Shown here one piece after another: positions 11,701 to 23,387 of a stretch of 64,000 nucleotides of DNA (position 1 is the stretch's first letter; each line of letters starts with the position of its first letter). The notes beneath the pieces are model-generated. The model was not told the origin of the DNA and did no database searches. It saw nothing but the letters and a program-made list of their open reading frames with translations. The position numbers and the translations under genes were made by a program. The DNA is from Chytridium lagenaria (Eukaryota > Chytridiomycota > Chytridiomycetes > Chytridiales > Chytridiaceae): contig JAHLKC010000042.1 in the NCBI GenBank assembly GCA_025449115.1, positions 124,001 through 188,000 of the forward strand. Reading direction: 5' to 3'.

Positions 11701-12590
11701 GGACTGGATTGAGGTCGATGAGGAGAGCATTCTTGATGATGGTGCTCCCTTTCCTGCTCTTCTGTAGGATGTGTGTAGGAGAGGTGAGGTGAGGTGGCCT
11801 TTTAGAACAAAGAGAATACGTGGGAATGAGGTACTTTTTTCAGGATATGAAGGTCTGGGATATGATGAGGGAATGATAGGTAGGAATGGGAAGAGGATAT
11901 TATGAGGGAAGACCACACGAGGTATTTATTTAATAAATATATTTATATAATAAGAATGAATTGAATTAAAAAAGAATAAAAGAATAATAAGAAAGAAAGA
12001 AAGCAAAACAATTAAAAGTCGATCAAAGTACATATGTATAGTCTACATATGAATGATAATGATGATGATGAATATGATGATGAGGGGAAGGTTTAGCCCC
12101 CGTTAGTCAAGCAGAATAAATATTATTATATTGATTATTACACTCTAGTCATGCGACCAGATGTAAATACCTCATATTAATATTTATATTCAGTAATGCG
12201 GCAGTGACCACGACCATCACAAAAAATAACAACTGCGCTTCACAATCACATATATAAATATTAATAAACTGTCAGACATTTTCCATAATTGTCTTTCATC
12301 ATCCATTACATAACAAGGCTTGCCTTTGTTGTTGTATAATTATATATGTGTAACATTACTAGACGGGCTTCTTTGTACTACGCTCAGCCAAGTCACGCGA
12401 GTTTTAGTTTATTAGTTATTAGGTATTATTATATAGAATTGCCGAAATGCAATCATAATATATTTAATTCATAGGCCGAGAACCTGAATCAGATCTATTA
12501 CTATTATTTATTAGGAATAGAAGAAGGCAAGCCTCGGAGAATAAGATTTATTACATATAATAGTATACAGGCCAAGCAATTCAAGTCAAT
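11701..12590. other. Intergenic, AT-rich; amylase promoter region
   Basis: Upstream of the amylase start. Strongly AT-rich from 11930 onward with GAT/ATG repeats near 12050-12080. No coding sequence or structured element recognised. Confidence 0.55.
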
Positions 12591-12726
12591 GTAATAAATA
12601 ATAAACATCCATTACCCCACACACGAGACCTAGAATAATGAATAATTAAGAGATATTCAACACAGACTCTGTAATAAATAATAAACATCCATTACCCCAC
12701 ACACGAGACCTAGAATAATGAATAAT
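12591..12726. repeat. 80-bp tandem repeat, 1.7 copies
   Basis: A 56-bp block beginning GTAATAAATAATAAACATCC is present without change at 12591-12646 and 12671-12726, so the period is 80 bp. The second copy stops 6 bp before the transposon end at 12733. Confidence 0.93.
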
Positions 12727-12732
12727 AATAGA

Positions 12733-14277
12733 TACACCCCCGACTGAACACAACGTTTTTCAGAAGTTGCAGCAACTATTGCCACAACGTTTTGCTGGCA
12801 ACGTGTGAGTTACGTTTTCAAGTCACTATCTCGTAGCAACGTATTTTTGGAACGTTACCCCAACGATTTTTTAAAATGTTTACACAACGTTTCGCTGCAA
12901 CGTTGGTACAACGTTTTTCAACGGTTTGAAGGTTTTGGGATTCCTACCCTTTCCACCTTTCTACTTTGGTTGATACCTCAGTAATAATAATAATAATAAT
13001 AATAATAATATATATAAATAATAATAATAATGAAACTTTATTATAGAGTTGTGATAAGTGCAAGAAACGTCAAAGTGACAATGACAGGGGACTAGGGGTA
13101 TAGGGCGTGAGAACAAGCGCACAGATGAAAGAAAGTGAAGGCATACATCCATGCCGCAAAAGAAAAATGCGAAGCATACGTTACCTGACAGAGATTAGTA
13201 TTTATTTACCTGCAGACTCGATAATGAATCAAAGCTACCTAAATCAATTTGCGCTGAGTCCACTGAATCACTAAAACCGAGTTGTTAAAAGAAAATGGCA
13301 TTAAACCTTACATGAAATAGTCCACTCCCTTGCATAATAGCAGTAGTTCCAATCTGCGAGTTAGTGATAGATATGTTAAACACACGGCAAAGATAATCAA
13401 CACTTAACACTAAGTGTTGAGCCTTACCAGGGCATTCATCTCCAAGCAGGGTATCCTTAGAAACTGGCATCTAATCAGAAAAGTTAGCCCTAGATATTAA
13501 GATCAATGACACAACTCAGCGAAGGTATCCAGAGCCATTGGTCGCAACAGTGGCCGCACAATAGGGGATGTCTAATTAGAACGTCAAGATCTCTTAATGA
13601 CAATAAAGGATTTTTTACCACACTATGAAGCATTTGGAACGGCAGGAAGTGATTTAGATAAAAAGAGGTGGGAAAAAGGGGCGGGATGAAGGAGGCGGGA
13701 GGTGGATGAAAAGGGCATGGGTTGGGATGAGGAAGGTAGGAGGCGGGATGTAGAACATATGACGACGAAGAAATGCCAAAAGTTAGAACGCAACAACAAG
13801 TGACGGTGGATGGGGAGGAATGATGGATGGTGGTAACGGCGGTGGGGTAGGATCGTTAAAAAAAAAGTGAAAGAAAAAAGGAATGTGGATTGCTTTCAAA
13901 TCAAACTAATAATGTTACAGAGGATGGACTTAGCGAAATTGGTGAACGATGTACATCAACGCTGCTATAACGTTGGAAAGCAACGTTGTCTATTAAAAAA
14001 TCCCAACGTTTCCATTTCAACGACATGACAACGTTGGCAAAATGCACAATGAAGTTAATAGAGGTTGCCATAACGTTGCAAACCAACGTTGTCGATTAAA
14101 AATCCCAACGTTTTCAATTTTCAACGACGTGACAACGTTGGCAAAAATTCCAACGTTGCAGCAACAACTGTTTCAACCACATGGGGCGAAAAATAGTTGC
14201 CACAACTTCTGAAAAACGTTGGAGTAACGTTTATCCAAAAAAACGTTTTTCAAACGTTGTGGGCAGTCGGGGGTGTA
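12733..14277. mobile_element. Non-autonomous TIR DNA transposon (TA-flanked, CAACGTT-rich)
   Basis: Begins TACACCCCCGACTG (12733-12746) and ends with the exact inverse CAGTCGGGGGTGTA (14264-14277). The outermost TA on each side fits a TA target-site duplication, as in Tc1/mariner-type elements. Inside the terminal repeats the two arms (to ~12935 and from ~13920) stay imperfect inverted repeats, sharing CACAACGTTT and the sequence around AGAAGTTG. They hold about twenty copies of an ACGTT/CAACGTT motif. The ~1 kb core (12960-13900) encodes no transposase and has a plain AT-rich composition. It is therefore a deletion derivative or large MITE needing a transposase elsewhere. Superfamily assignment is inference from the TA flanks. 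Confidence 0.85.
13966..14147. repeat. ~100-bp imperfect tandem duplication inside transposon right arm
   Basis: Two units beginning ATAACGTTG, each continuing through CAACGTTGTC, ATTAAAAA and ATCCCAACGTTTTC-like text to GACAACGTTGGCAAAA. Starts are at about 13966 and 14069. Confidence 0.8.
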
Positions 14278-16088
14278 AATTAATAATTATTTTATAAATA
14301 AATAATAAAAGGAAATAAAGCCGCATGGCGCATATACATTATTGGTATGTAGGTAGATAGATAGATAACATAGTAGGTTAAATATAGTTTATACCATCTC
14401 ATTAATGTGTATGTAAATATCTACCCTTATTATTCATTAATAAACCTGTCATTATGTAAATATCATAATAGACTACAGTTGAATCCAACTGCATACATCA
14501 TATTGAATAAATACATGTCCACACTAAATAATAACATATGTAAGTAAAAAATGTTGACACAAATTATATCCAACAAGATGATACATCAATATGCAAATAC
14601 TTTATCCCCTTCAAACATTCACAAAGCTTGCGTCATCACCTCTACACCTTCATCCACCTCACCACTTGCAAGAGTACTCTCGTAACAGAGTTACGTCAAT
14701 GGCGTAAAAGCACTCCTCTAACATCTCCTGTCAACAACCAACCCCCCTTTCATTTGCACTCTCAAAACCACCTTCATCCCCACCCCCCCCCCCCGATCAA
14801 ACTCATTCCCTGTTTCTAACATTAGAATCTCTTTTGACATTTTATCTCTGTCCCGCTTATGGTAGTTTCCCATCCCTCTCTGACATTCAAAACATTGCGC
14901 GGGGGTGGTTTGTTGGAGAACATCCACCAAATTAAAATCTCTCCAAATTGTTTCGGGTTTCATATCGCCATAAAGAGCCTCAACTCAAAATAACGCAAAA
15001 AACAAACAAAAAAAAAAGATTCTCCATCGTCGATCCATCATTTTTTTTTTACCTTTTACCTTTTTCACTTCTTAACTGCCCCCCCTTTTTTTTCAATGTC
15101 CAGATGCTGTCGAAGTGGATGACCAGCCTCATCAACTTGAACCTCATCCAAGTTTCTGAAACACTCCAGATTTCCGAACTCCTGAAACCGTTGACGGGGC
15201 AACGAACCTTTTGGTCTGTGGGGCCGTCTTTACAAAGGAATGAACAAAAATTGAAAAATATTTTAAAAAAGGGCACATGTCGGTCAAAAGGGGCTTTTTC
15301 TTTTGTGTGTGTGTGTGAATGTGTGTGTGTGTTCAAAAAAAAAAAACGAAAAGCCAATTGCTTGGAATTTTTGTGCAAAAAAAAAAACAAACAAAAAACA
15401 AACAAACAAACGGCAAACGACCGAGGCGGTTGTTGATAAGGATGATTTGACGATGCGCGGGCTAAGCTCACCGTTCTACAACATTTTTTTTCATGTGCGC
15501 CGTTGATAAGTACGCCGTTCACATGTCTCCAAAGACGCGTGAAAAAAAAACACTGAACGTTGCCACCCATCATTGTTAAACGTTTATTTTTGCAATAGAA
15601 TCAAGAGATGGGGTTCGGTGGTTTTGCGACGCATCATTGTTAAATAGGTTGTAATGGAGTCAAGAGGGAGGAAGGGTGGAGCTCCCTGTTTTCTGTGAAG
15701 GCCCAACTAGGGTTTACGTGACATACCATTTTCTCTTGTAAGAGGTTTGGTGTTTGTGGAAATATCAGGAGACAGGGTTGGGAAGAATGAGCGCGGAGAA
15801 TGGGGTTGAACGAAAGTCAGGGTGGTGGTAATGTTAAGCTCACCACGTTATCGACGTGAACTGGGTAGGTGAGGCTTGTTACTACAATGACTTGCCTTGA
15901 TATGTGGGGGTAAGAAGGGAGGTTATCAATTCACGAAGATGATGATCATGTAAGCGATAAACAAAAACAACCCAAAGCATGTACATTAAGAACGTATTGA
16001 TTTATTTAAACACTTAAAAAAAACACAAAAATTTAAATTATACACGTGTATACGAAAGGAAGAAAGAGAAAAAAAAAAAAAACAACAT
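14278..16088. other. Intergenic, no gene seen
   Basis: AT-rich from 14278 to 14600, a 12-C run near 14784, purine/pyrimidine runs, and a GTGTGT stretch near 15305. Open frames at 14948-15573 are dominated by A and T runs and overlap on both strands. I do not support any as a gene. Confidence 0.5.
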
Positions 16089-17111
16089 TCATCGTTTCCC
16101 CACACCCCTCCCCATATGCACCTTAAACGCCACAACAGTCGGTCTAGGTCTCTCCACACCCCTCACCCGTTCCCTTGGCCCCCACATCCGATTCACCTGC
16201 TCTGTGACCCCCACATCCCATCGATTATCAAACGCGTGCGCAATGTCGGCGTCGGGCACTTCGATGGGTTCTGGGGTATCCCCTTCCAGCCAGGGTGTTG
16301 GGGGGGTGTTGAAGATGATGTTGACGAAACCGTGGTGGTTTGGGGGGAGGTTTGGGGGCGGGGGAGGGATGATTGGGAGGGAGGTGCGACGGGATGGGAC
16401 ACGACGCGGGGAGTCTGGGAGGGATTTTGAGCGGGTGCGGGGGACGCGGAGGGGGTGGGTACGGGGGAGGGGTTGTGGGGAGGAGGGTTTTTGGATTTGG
16501 TGTTGTTGTTGTTGTTGTTGTTGGAGGGAAGGTTGGTCCAATTGGGCGAGGGGTTGTTGTTGTTGTTGTTGAAGGGGTTGTTGGTCTAGTTGGAGGGGTT
16601 GCTGGTCTAGTTGGAGGGGCTGTTGTTGTTGATCAAGGTTCAGTTGTTGCTGTTGAAGATGTTGTTCGAGTTGGTGGAGCTGGAATTGTTGGTCAAGTTG
16701 TTGTTGTTGTTGGTGGAGTTGGTGGTGAAGCGGTTGTTGGAAGGGTGATGTTCCAAAGAGCGTTTGAAGGTCAGCGAGGTTCGGGGATGACGGTGTAGGG
16801 GTTGGAGCGGGTGTTGGGAGGAGTGATGGGAAAGGTGAATGCGATGTCACGATACAAGGAGAGGACGCCATCTGCATTGCCGCATCGTAGGCAGCGGCGT
16901 TCAAGAAAAAGGCAGCGGCGGCAGCGTTTGCGGCGAATTGGGATTGATTCAAGAAACTGAAAGGGTCGAGAAGGAGTTGGAGCTCGTAATGGTGATGGAG
17001 GGAAGTCGTTGAGAAGCGGGTTGGGAGGGAGGGTGGGTAGTCTTTGGACATGGTGAGAGGTGTCGTGATGGTTGGGAGGATTGAAATCATTTGGGTTTGG
17101 GGATGCGCCAC
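16089..17111 (-). CDS. Glutamine-rich protein, function unknown
   Basis: Uninterrupted 340-residue frame. The N-terminus (MAHPQTQMISIL) is followed by an Ala-rich block (ANAAAAAFFLNAAA) and then a long Gln/Leu region (residues ~125-210) with repeats such as QQPLQLDQQ. A basic Ser/Pro segment (RTRSKSLPDSPRR) could be a nuclear signal or phosphosite. The last ~90 residues are more complex (IPPPPPNLPPNHHGFVNIIF, ADIAHAFDNRWDVGV, VNRMWGPRERVRG) and look like a constrained domain. An internal Met at residue 21 (MSKDYPPS) is an alternative start. Composition suggests a transcription-related or RNA-associated protein, but I recognise no family. The long open frames opposite it on the plus strand are antisense shadows of the repeats. 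Confidence 0.6.
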   Translation of the reverse strand: MAHPQTQMISILPTITTPLTMSKDYPPSLPTRFSTTSLHHHYELQLLLDPFSFLNQSQFAANAAAAAFFLNAAAYDAAMQMASSPCIVTSHSPFPSLLPTPAPTPTPSSPNLADLQTLFGTSPFQQPLHHQLHQQQQQLDQQFQLHQLEQHLQQQQLNLDQQQQPLQLDQQPLQLDQQPLQQQQQQPLAQLDQPSLQQQQQQQHQIQKPSSPQPLPRTHPLRVPRTRSKSLPDSPRRVPSRRTSLPIIPPPPPNLPPNHHGFVNIIFNTPPTPWLEGDTPEPIEVPDADIAHAFDNRWDVGVTEQVNRMWGPRERVRGVERPRPTVVAFKVHMGRGVGKR

Positions 17112-20100
17112 TTGAGATGATTATTTTAAATCTTATTATATTTTTTTTATGCGCTGTTAATGATGTTTGTTTTTTGGCGGTGGTGGTTGCTGGTGAGGCA
17201 GATTTGGAGGGTGGTTGAGCCCTTTTATAAATATTCGTGAGTTGTCTTAAGAAGCGATTTGTTTAAATTTGGGGAGAAATGAGATGGGCGAGAAAGAGAA
17301 GAGGAAAGAGAGGAGGAGCGTCGAGAGGGACCATGGTGTCTTTAATGCATATCGGACTATTACATAAATAAATAAAGTTGGGCGTGAATTGCGATGGCTC
17401 GTGTCTTTTTTTTTTCCCTTCTTTTTCTTACTAATTAAAATAATGGGTAGTTCAGTTCTGAGCCGGAAGTCATCAACGAGTCCCGTTTCCTTTCATTCTT
17501 TATTCTTTTTTTGAAACAGAATAAAACCCTTTCTTTATTCAAAAGGCCCACAGGCCATCTGAATCAAATCAAGAAAGACGGGAGGATTCATTCATAAAAT
17601 GTTTTCCTCTCTCATTACTCCTCGCCGTCCTCCCTCCTCCTCACTTTCTTTTTAACGAGCATCAGCCCTGTTTCAATCGGTCCGCAGCAAGTGTTTTATT
17701 GTAAATTTTATTTTAGAAAACGTACTTTTCCTGGAATCACAAATTGTTATATTTGTAATAATCAGTAAAAAGGGTTCTTTTTATATTTGTTTCATAATGC
17801 AATGCTTATTAGCGCATAACTCTGTTAAGGAGAATTTCAAATGTTGTAAGAAGTTGTATCAGGTACCGAGTTGGTGTGTGTGTGGTGGGTCAAGTGTAGG
17901 TGGCTGGTAATAGTAGTTTCTGGTTATGCTCCATTTTATCCACTCGATACATGCAACCATTAGAAATAGAAATAAACCTCATTTTTTATTTTTCCCTTTC
18001 AACCCCTTGAAGCATCACCAGTCGAGTCCGTCCTTCTTACTTACCTCCCTTTTACCCAATATTTACTCCCTTATTACATGTCGATACACGAGTCCGTCCT
18101 TCCTGGTTACCTAGTAGTAATACCGTATTTCCCTATATAAGAATAAATATTAATATTAATATTAATAATAAAAAAATAAATAATAAATAAAATAAATAAA
18201 TAAAATATCTGTTACATATGACAAATAAACAAAATAAATTAAAAAATAATATTACAAAATAAAAAATAATAAAATATAAAACAGGGAATTGACATAACCT
18301 CGCCGCCCAACACAACGCCACAATATGCTCCAAGATGCCTTGTCAACAAACCACGCGCCAGTTGAAAAAACCCCTGTCTAACCACATTGGTTACTCAAAA
18401 GCATAAAATTTGTATCTCTGTTCTATTAGGGGCCAAAGAGGCTTATTCTTCTAAATCAGGACAAGCAGGTCCAACCCCATTACTAATAAATAATATATAT
18501 AAATAATAAAATAAAATTATTCTAAAATGCTCCGATATTCTCGGTCCGACCTTATAAGCCAAGGAAAGTCTACACAAGTCATTGAGAAAATAAACAAACA
18601 CACCCAGAATTATCGTAAAAAGTCCACTGACTTAGCCAAGGGGCTTAAACGATGATAAACTATTAGATAAAAACTGCATTAGAAATCAAGTGAACATCAG
18701 TAAGCAGCAATAGTATACTCTCCAAATTTTCCGATAAAAACAAAAAAAAAAAACGATAAAATTGAAAAAAAAGAGATAAAAAAAAAAAGGCAAAAGGGGC
18801 AAACATACGCGCATCTCCCCACCTTCCACCACAAGCCATACAACACACACGCACACAACACACATCAGCCATCAATGATTATTTATCATCCACACGTTCA
18901 TCGCGTCTTATTTTTTTTCTTTTTATCCTTATCACCCCATCGTTCTTACAAATTATTCCGCCCGTCCCCTCCATGCAAGTCATGAACTCACTTCGCCCAA
19001 CCAATAGCTCTCAAGCCCCTTTTACGTGAACTGCGTGATGGGGATAGAAAGGTGAACATGTGCTCAAAATTGAACTGTCTACCTTTGTTTTTTTGTTTTT
19101 TTACGTAAGTAAACAAATGTTGGGGGGACTTTATTATTTTTTTTGGAACGAGGGATGAACATGTTTACGCGGGTGGAATAACTGCTTTTAGGGTCGTAAG
19201 GAAAGTAGCTGTAAGGGATATGACTAAAAAACAATGCATTTGACGATATGTTGTAGAAGTAAGGGAAAGGTCAAGTAAATCGAGGAATGGGAATAGACAA
19301 GACCAACACCTTAACCTCCCCTTCATCTTCCCCACCTATTTCGATGACGAGAATCTCTGTTTCAGGTTCAAGAACGATACCCGTCGTTGAGGCTGTGTCA
19401 AACAATCCCCATTGAATCCACCCGAGACCATACGAAAAAAAAAAAGAAGTGGGTGCAGGACCCTCAAGATCGATATTCGCCTTTCAACCCTTCCATCCTA
19501 AACATCTTTTGCGTTCTTGTTGTTTCAGAGTGGGGGGGGGGGGGGGGGGGGTCCGATGGCTTTGTGCTTTCTCACTTTTTTTTTTTTTTTGTGAGACGAT
19601 TCTTGAAACAGAATTGATTCTTGGTGGAATGCGCGCTTTGCAGGAACGTGACATTGGGTTTTTTTTCGAATGTCAGAGTGTGGTTGGGAGAATGAAACCC
19701 CCATCTTCCCCCCGCCCCCCGTGGAGATGATGTCAATATCTTGTTTACAAGGTTTGATGGGAACATGAAACTAATGTTGGTCGTGTGTTTTCGAGTGCAA
19801 ATGAAAGGGGTGTCGAAGGAGGTGTGTGAGAGTTCGTGTAAGAATTCCTGTTGACGTAGTTTAATGCAATGTAAGTGAGGAGTGATGACGCATGTAATTC
19901 ACTAAAAAACTTATGTACCCGACAGATCAAACTGCCACGTTTTCCCGTCATTGCGAGATTTGGTAATGTCTTAACCGCCTGTATCCTCAACGACTTTAGT
20001 GAGGCCATCAATGATGTTCCTCTCTCCCCTCGATATATGTAGTCAATATCGGGTGACGTTTCCAAACTTATAAAGGTAAGGCATGGCTTTTTCCGACTAC

Positions 20101-20648
20101 ACCTAATCTTTCCATAGCGAATGCAAAAGTACAATGGCTGGACCTTGTTGTGTACGAGAACATTTGATACCATTGACTATTACTAGACGTTAGGTTTGAA
20201 AACCACCGTATGACCACGATCTCTTGAATACAGAGAACTCTCTTTGTTGAAGGTAAGGCGCGCAGCCTTGAGACTTTCATGGTTGTCATCTTTAAATTTA
20301 TGTTCGACATAATCGCTCAAGATGGCTTTTACATCGAATGCTCTTCTATAGTCTTAACAATATCACCTCAACCATATTATCTTCCGTCATCGAGGGTCTT
20401 TCCATTTCTAGTTTTCGCAAAGTCGAACTAAAACTGTAACGCCATATCATACTACAAAAAACGACGAAACCTTGTATGTATTGTATACATTCAAAAATAA
20501 TATCTACAGAAAAAACCCCCTATCCCTTAGATAATATGATGGTTTTAAAAAAAATATTTATTCGCATGACGATAAGTAGAAAATAAGTCCCTTTCAGGCA
20601 ATAACCAAAAATGAAACAAAAAGGAAGCTGCACTATCTTCATCTCCCT
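17112..20648. other. Long gene-poor, AT-rich region
   Basis: About 3.5 kb. The first few hundred bases precede the Q-rich gene and should carry its promoter. 18130-18290 is a very AT-rich AATAAATAA tract. 19532-19551 is a 20-G run. Minus-strand frames at 19745-20310 contain short plausible segments but no recognisable domain, and they could be remnants of a dead gene. Nothing else seen. Confidence 0.45.
19532..19551. repeat. 20-nt poly-G run
   Basis: Uninterrupted run of 20 G on the plus strand. Confidence 0.95.
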
Positions 20649-23029
20649 TTATACAGAACCAAGTGCAGCAAGCTTGAGGTGGCAGTCAATAATCTAAAAC
20701 CATCAAAAAGAAGACAATTCCGTTAAATGATACTTCTCTACGTACACAAAAAAAGTAGTTGATAATGAAAACACGAAAAAAAATAGCTTACCTCTGTAGC
20801 CTGCTTCACCTCCAAATGAAGCCTAACCTGCTCCAACCAATCCTTTGCAATCTTCTTCGGCCACCCCTTTAACTGATTCAACTCCCTCCCCCCACTCTCC
20901 ACATCCCCCTTCTCCAAATAATACTCCGTCCTCGCCAACACACTCTCAACATCATCCCCAGGAACAAGCCCTTGTTTCCTCAACACAAACGGCGACAACA
21001 CACTCGACACAGAATAACTAATCGGTCCCCCAAACTCAGGCATCAACTGAACCTGTCGAATCGTCGACGAAATCACCTTGAACCCTTCCGCCAATTCCCC
21101 AAACGTCGCCACCCCTTGTTCCGAAATACTCTCCGACAAGGAATTAACAACCTCCTCCACAAAAACATCCCCTTCCCCACCGTCTTCAAAATCTCCACCT
21201 CCCTAAACAGCGGCGCCCTATGCGCTCCCTCCAACCTCGCATTCAACAACGCAAGCGCACTCTGCATCTTCAACACCCTCCTCGACTCCCCAACCTCATC
21301 CCCAGCTCCAATCGCCACATTCTGCAAATACTTCAACTGTGCCGCAACATGATCCAACCGCGCCAACCGTCCATCCCGTTCATTATCAATAGCACTCCTG
21401 ATCTGTGCCTCCCAATCTCGTTCAAGAGACGCCACAACCTCCTCAATCTCATTCTTCTTCACCTGCTCAAACTCATTCGCCATCCGGGATAACACCGACG
21501 CGAATTCATCGGAAAGCGCTTCCTGGAGGTTGCTGTATTCCTTGTCAAAGGCGTCGCGTAATTCTTTTTCTTTCGTCGCCAAGTCTTGAAGGAAAACAAG
21601 GGAGGAATCTTGGAGATCTGTTGTGAGTTTCTCCACCTCGCTTTGAAGCTTCGCCAACTCTTCCACGGTTTTCTCACCAACCACCGACGCGGCTTTTTCG
21701 AAAAGGTTCACGAGTGACGAGAAAACATAGGTCGGTTCAATCGCTTCCGTATTTAAGGAAGCGATAGCGGATTGAACCTCCTTCTTCAAAATGGCGTCAG
21801 GGATGTTTTCTGATATGGCCGTGAGAGCTTCAACAACTTTTTCGACGTCACTAGGTTTCACCATCTCCACGGGGGCGGGGCGGGAACTGGGGGAACGGCA
21901 GGCTTGGTTTCGGGGGTTACTTTCTTTTTCTCTTCAGGCTGCTTGGCGGGTGCTGCGGGAACTGCGGGGGTTGCGGGAGCTGCGGGAACCTTGACAGCCT
22001 TTTTAACGGGCTCCGGCGCTTTTACGGGGACGACGGGCGGTGCAACTTCCTTCACGGGTTCATCGATCACCTATGACACAATTCAATACATTATTTTCAA
22101 AAAAAACAAAAAGTACACCAAGTATAAAAACTGTGGTATAATTGAAAGAACGCGAATGGCTACGTAAAGAAAAAAACCCTTCCTCCCCACCCACACACAG
22201 AAGAAGAAAAATGAAATGAGGATTCAATCATTACCATTGCAATTTCCAATGGTGCTGGGGGAGATGAGGCCACTATTTCGGGTGCAGGTTTCTCTTCAAC
22301 GACAACAACAGGAGGAGGCGCCTTCTTCTCAGCAACAGCCTTGGGTACCTTCTTCTCAACGACAGCAGGAGGCGGAGGTAAGGTAGAAGCAGGCTGAGGA
22401 GGAGGAGGCGGCGGCGGGCTTGACTTTGCCGAAGCCGGCGTCTCCCCCAAAATCGACGTCTTAACCCACTCCACTGTCTCAAACACCTTTGTCGAAGTCG
22501 TATGAACCGTATCCGAAACTTGCTTATAAGTGTTTTTCGCCGTCTCAGCCGCCCCTTCAACCTGACTCTTGGTCTTGGAATACACATCCTCAACTTGACT
22601 CTTTGTCTGCGTGTAAAGATCCAACGCCTTCTCCGTCCCCGTCTTCACCCCTTCCTGCGCTTCAGCCGTCAACGTCTGGATCTTGGTCACCCCCTTCTCA
22701 ATCCCCGTCTTTGCATCCGTCACCGCCGCCTCCGCCGTCTCCTTCACCTCCAACGCCTTCTTCTTCACATCCTCCAACGATGTTTCGTTCCATCGTTTCT
22801 CAAGCTCGCTGATTTGATCAAGAGCAGGTTGACCACCAGGGACATTGTCTAGCCAGAACTTTTTCAATTTGTCATCCTTGTTGGCGACGATGCCGACGGT
22901 GATGTAGGCGGCACTTGTGGCGAGAAGAGTTGCGGGGATGAGGAGACGGAGGGAGGAGGATTTGGGTTTGGATGCGGGTGGAGACGTCGCGAAGGATCGA
23001 CGAAGGCTTCGAACCCTCAGCATGGACAT
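20649..23029 (-). CDS. MIC60: MICOS complex subunit Mic60 (mitofilin)
   Basis: Core subunit that shapes crista junctions in the mitochondrial inner membrane. Start at 23029 (MSMLRVRSLRRSFATS) gives an Arg/Ser-rich matrix-targeting presequence, then one transmembrane helix (LLIPATLLATSAAYITVGIV). Next come a long helical region with KSQVEDVYSKTKSQVEGAAE repeats and Pro/Ala/Val-rich linkers. The coiled coil runs ~21850-21230, and the C-terminal mitofilin domain ends the protein (TFGELAEGFK, GDDVESVLARTEYYLEKGD, LNQLKGWPKKIAKDWLEQ). Introns lie near 22234-22075 and at 20791-20694. The last exon ends CHLKLAALGSV, as mitofilins usually do. The frame breaks near 21873 in a C-rich run and near 21165 in GGGGAAGGGG; similarity continues across both. 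Confidence 0.93.
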
Positions 23030-23387
23030 GATGGATTTTTGGGTCAAAAAAAGTGGAGAACTTTTGTGTATCGCAAAGAATTGGAGATTTCTTTTTGGTA
23101 TTTTATTTACCAAGTTGAGGTTGCTAAGTCTTTCGCGGGCGGCCCTAAGAGTCGGTGTTGAAATCAGGACAGAAAAGAATCCCTCAAAGTATAGGAAAAA
23201 TCATTGCCTTCTTCAGGTTTGATTATGCAAGGGTTTTTTTTTTCAAGCAACACACCATTCTCCACGCAAATCTCGATGAAAAGCATTCGTATTAAATATT
23301 GACTATGAAACGCGTAAAAAAATACATTTATAATTGAATGATATAACCAGTTATCGATTGATTTGAGGGGCAGTAATAAGTCGCGCG

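Noticed and set aside
12733..14277. CAACGTT repeats as a possible CRISPR-like or satellite array
   Set aside because: Motifs are irregularly spaced, lie in two inverted arms, and are bounded by exact terminal inverted repeats; a transposon explains them better.
14948..15573. Overlapping open frames of 162 and 174 codons on opposite strands
   Set aside because: Both depend on A/T homopolymers and GT repeats; neither has domain-like composition.
16204..16798. Long plus-strand open frames rich in Gly, Val and Cys
   Set aside because: Antisense shadows of the CAA/CAG repeats of the Q-rich gene on the minus strand.
23164..23387. Continuation of the Q-rich/GNAT gene to a stop at 23164
   Set aside because: That frame is phase-incompatible with the exon ending at AKGWE; the compatible frame stops at 23388.
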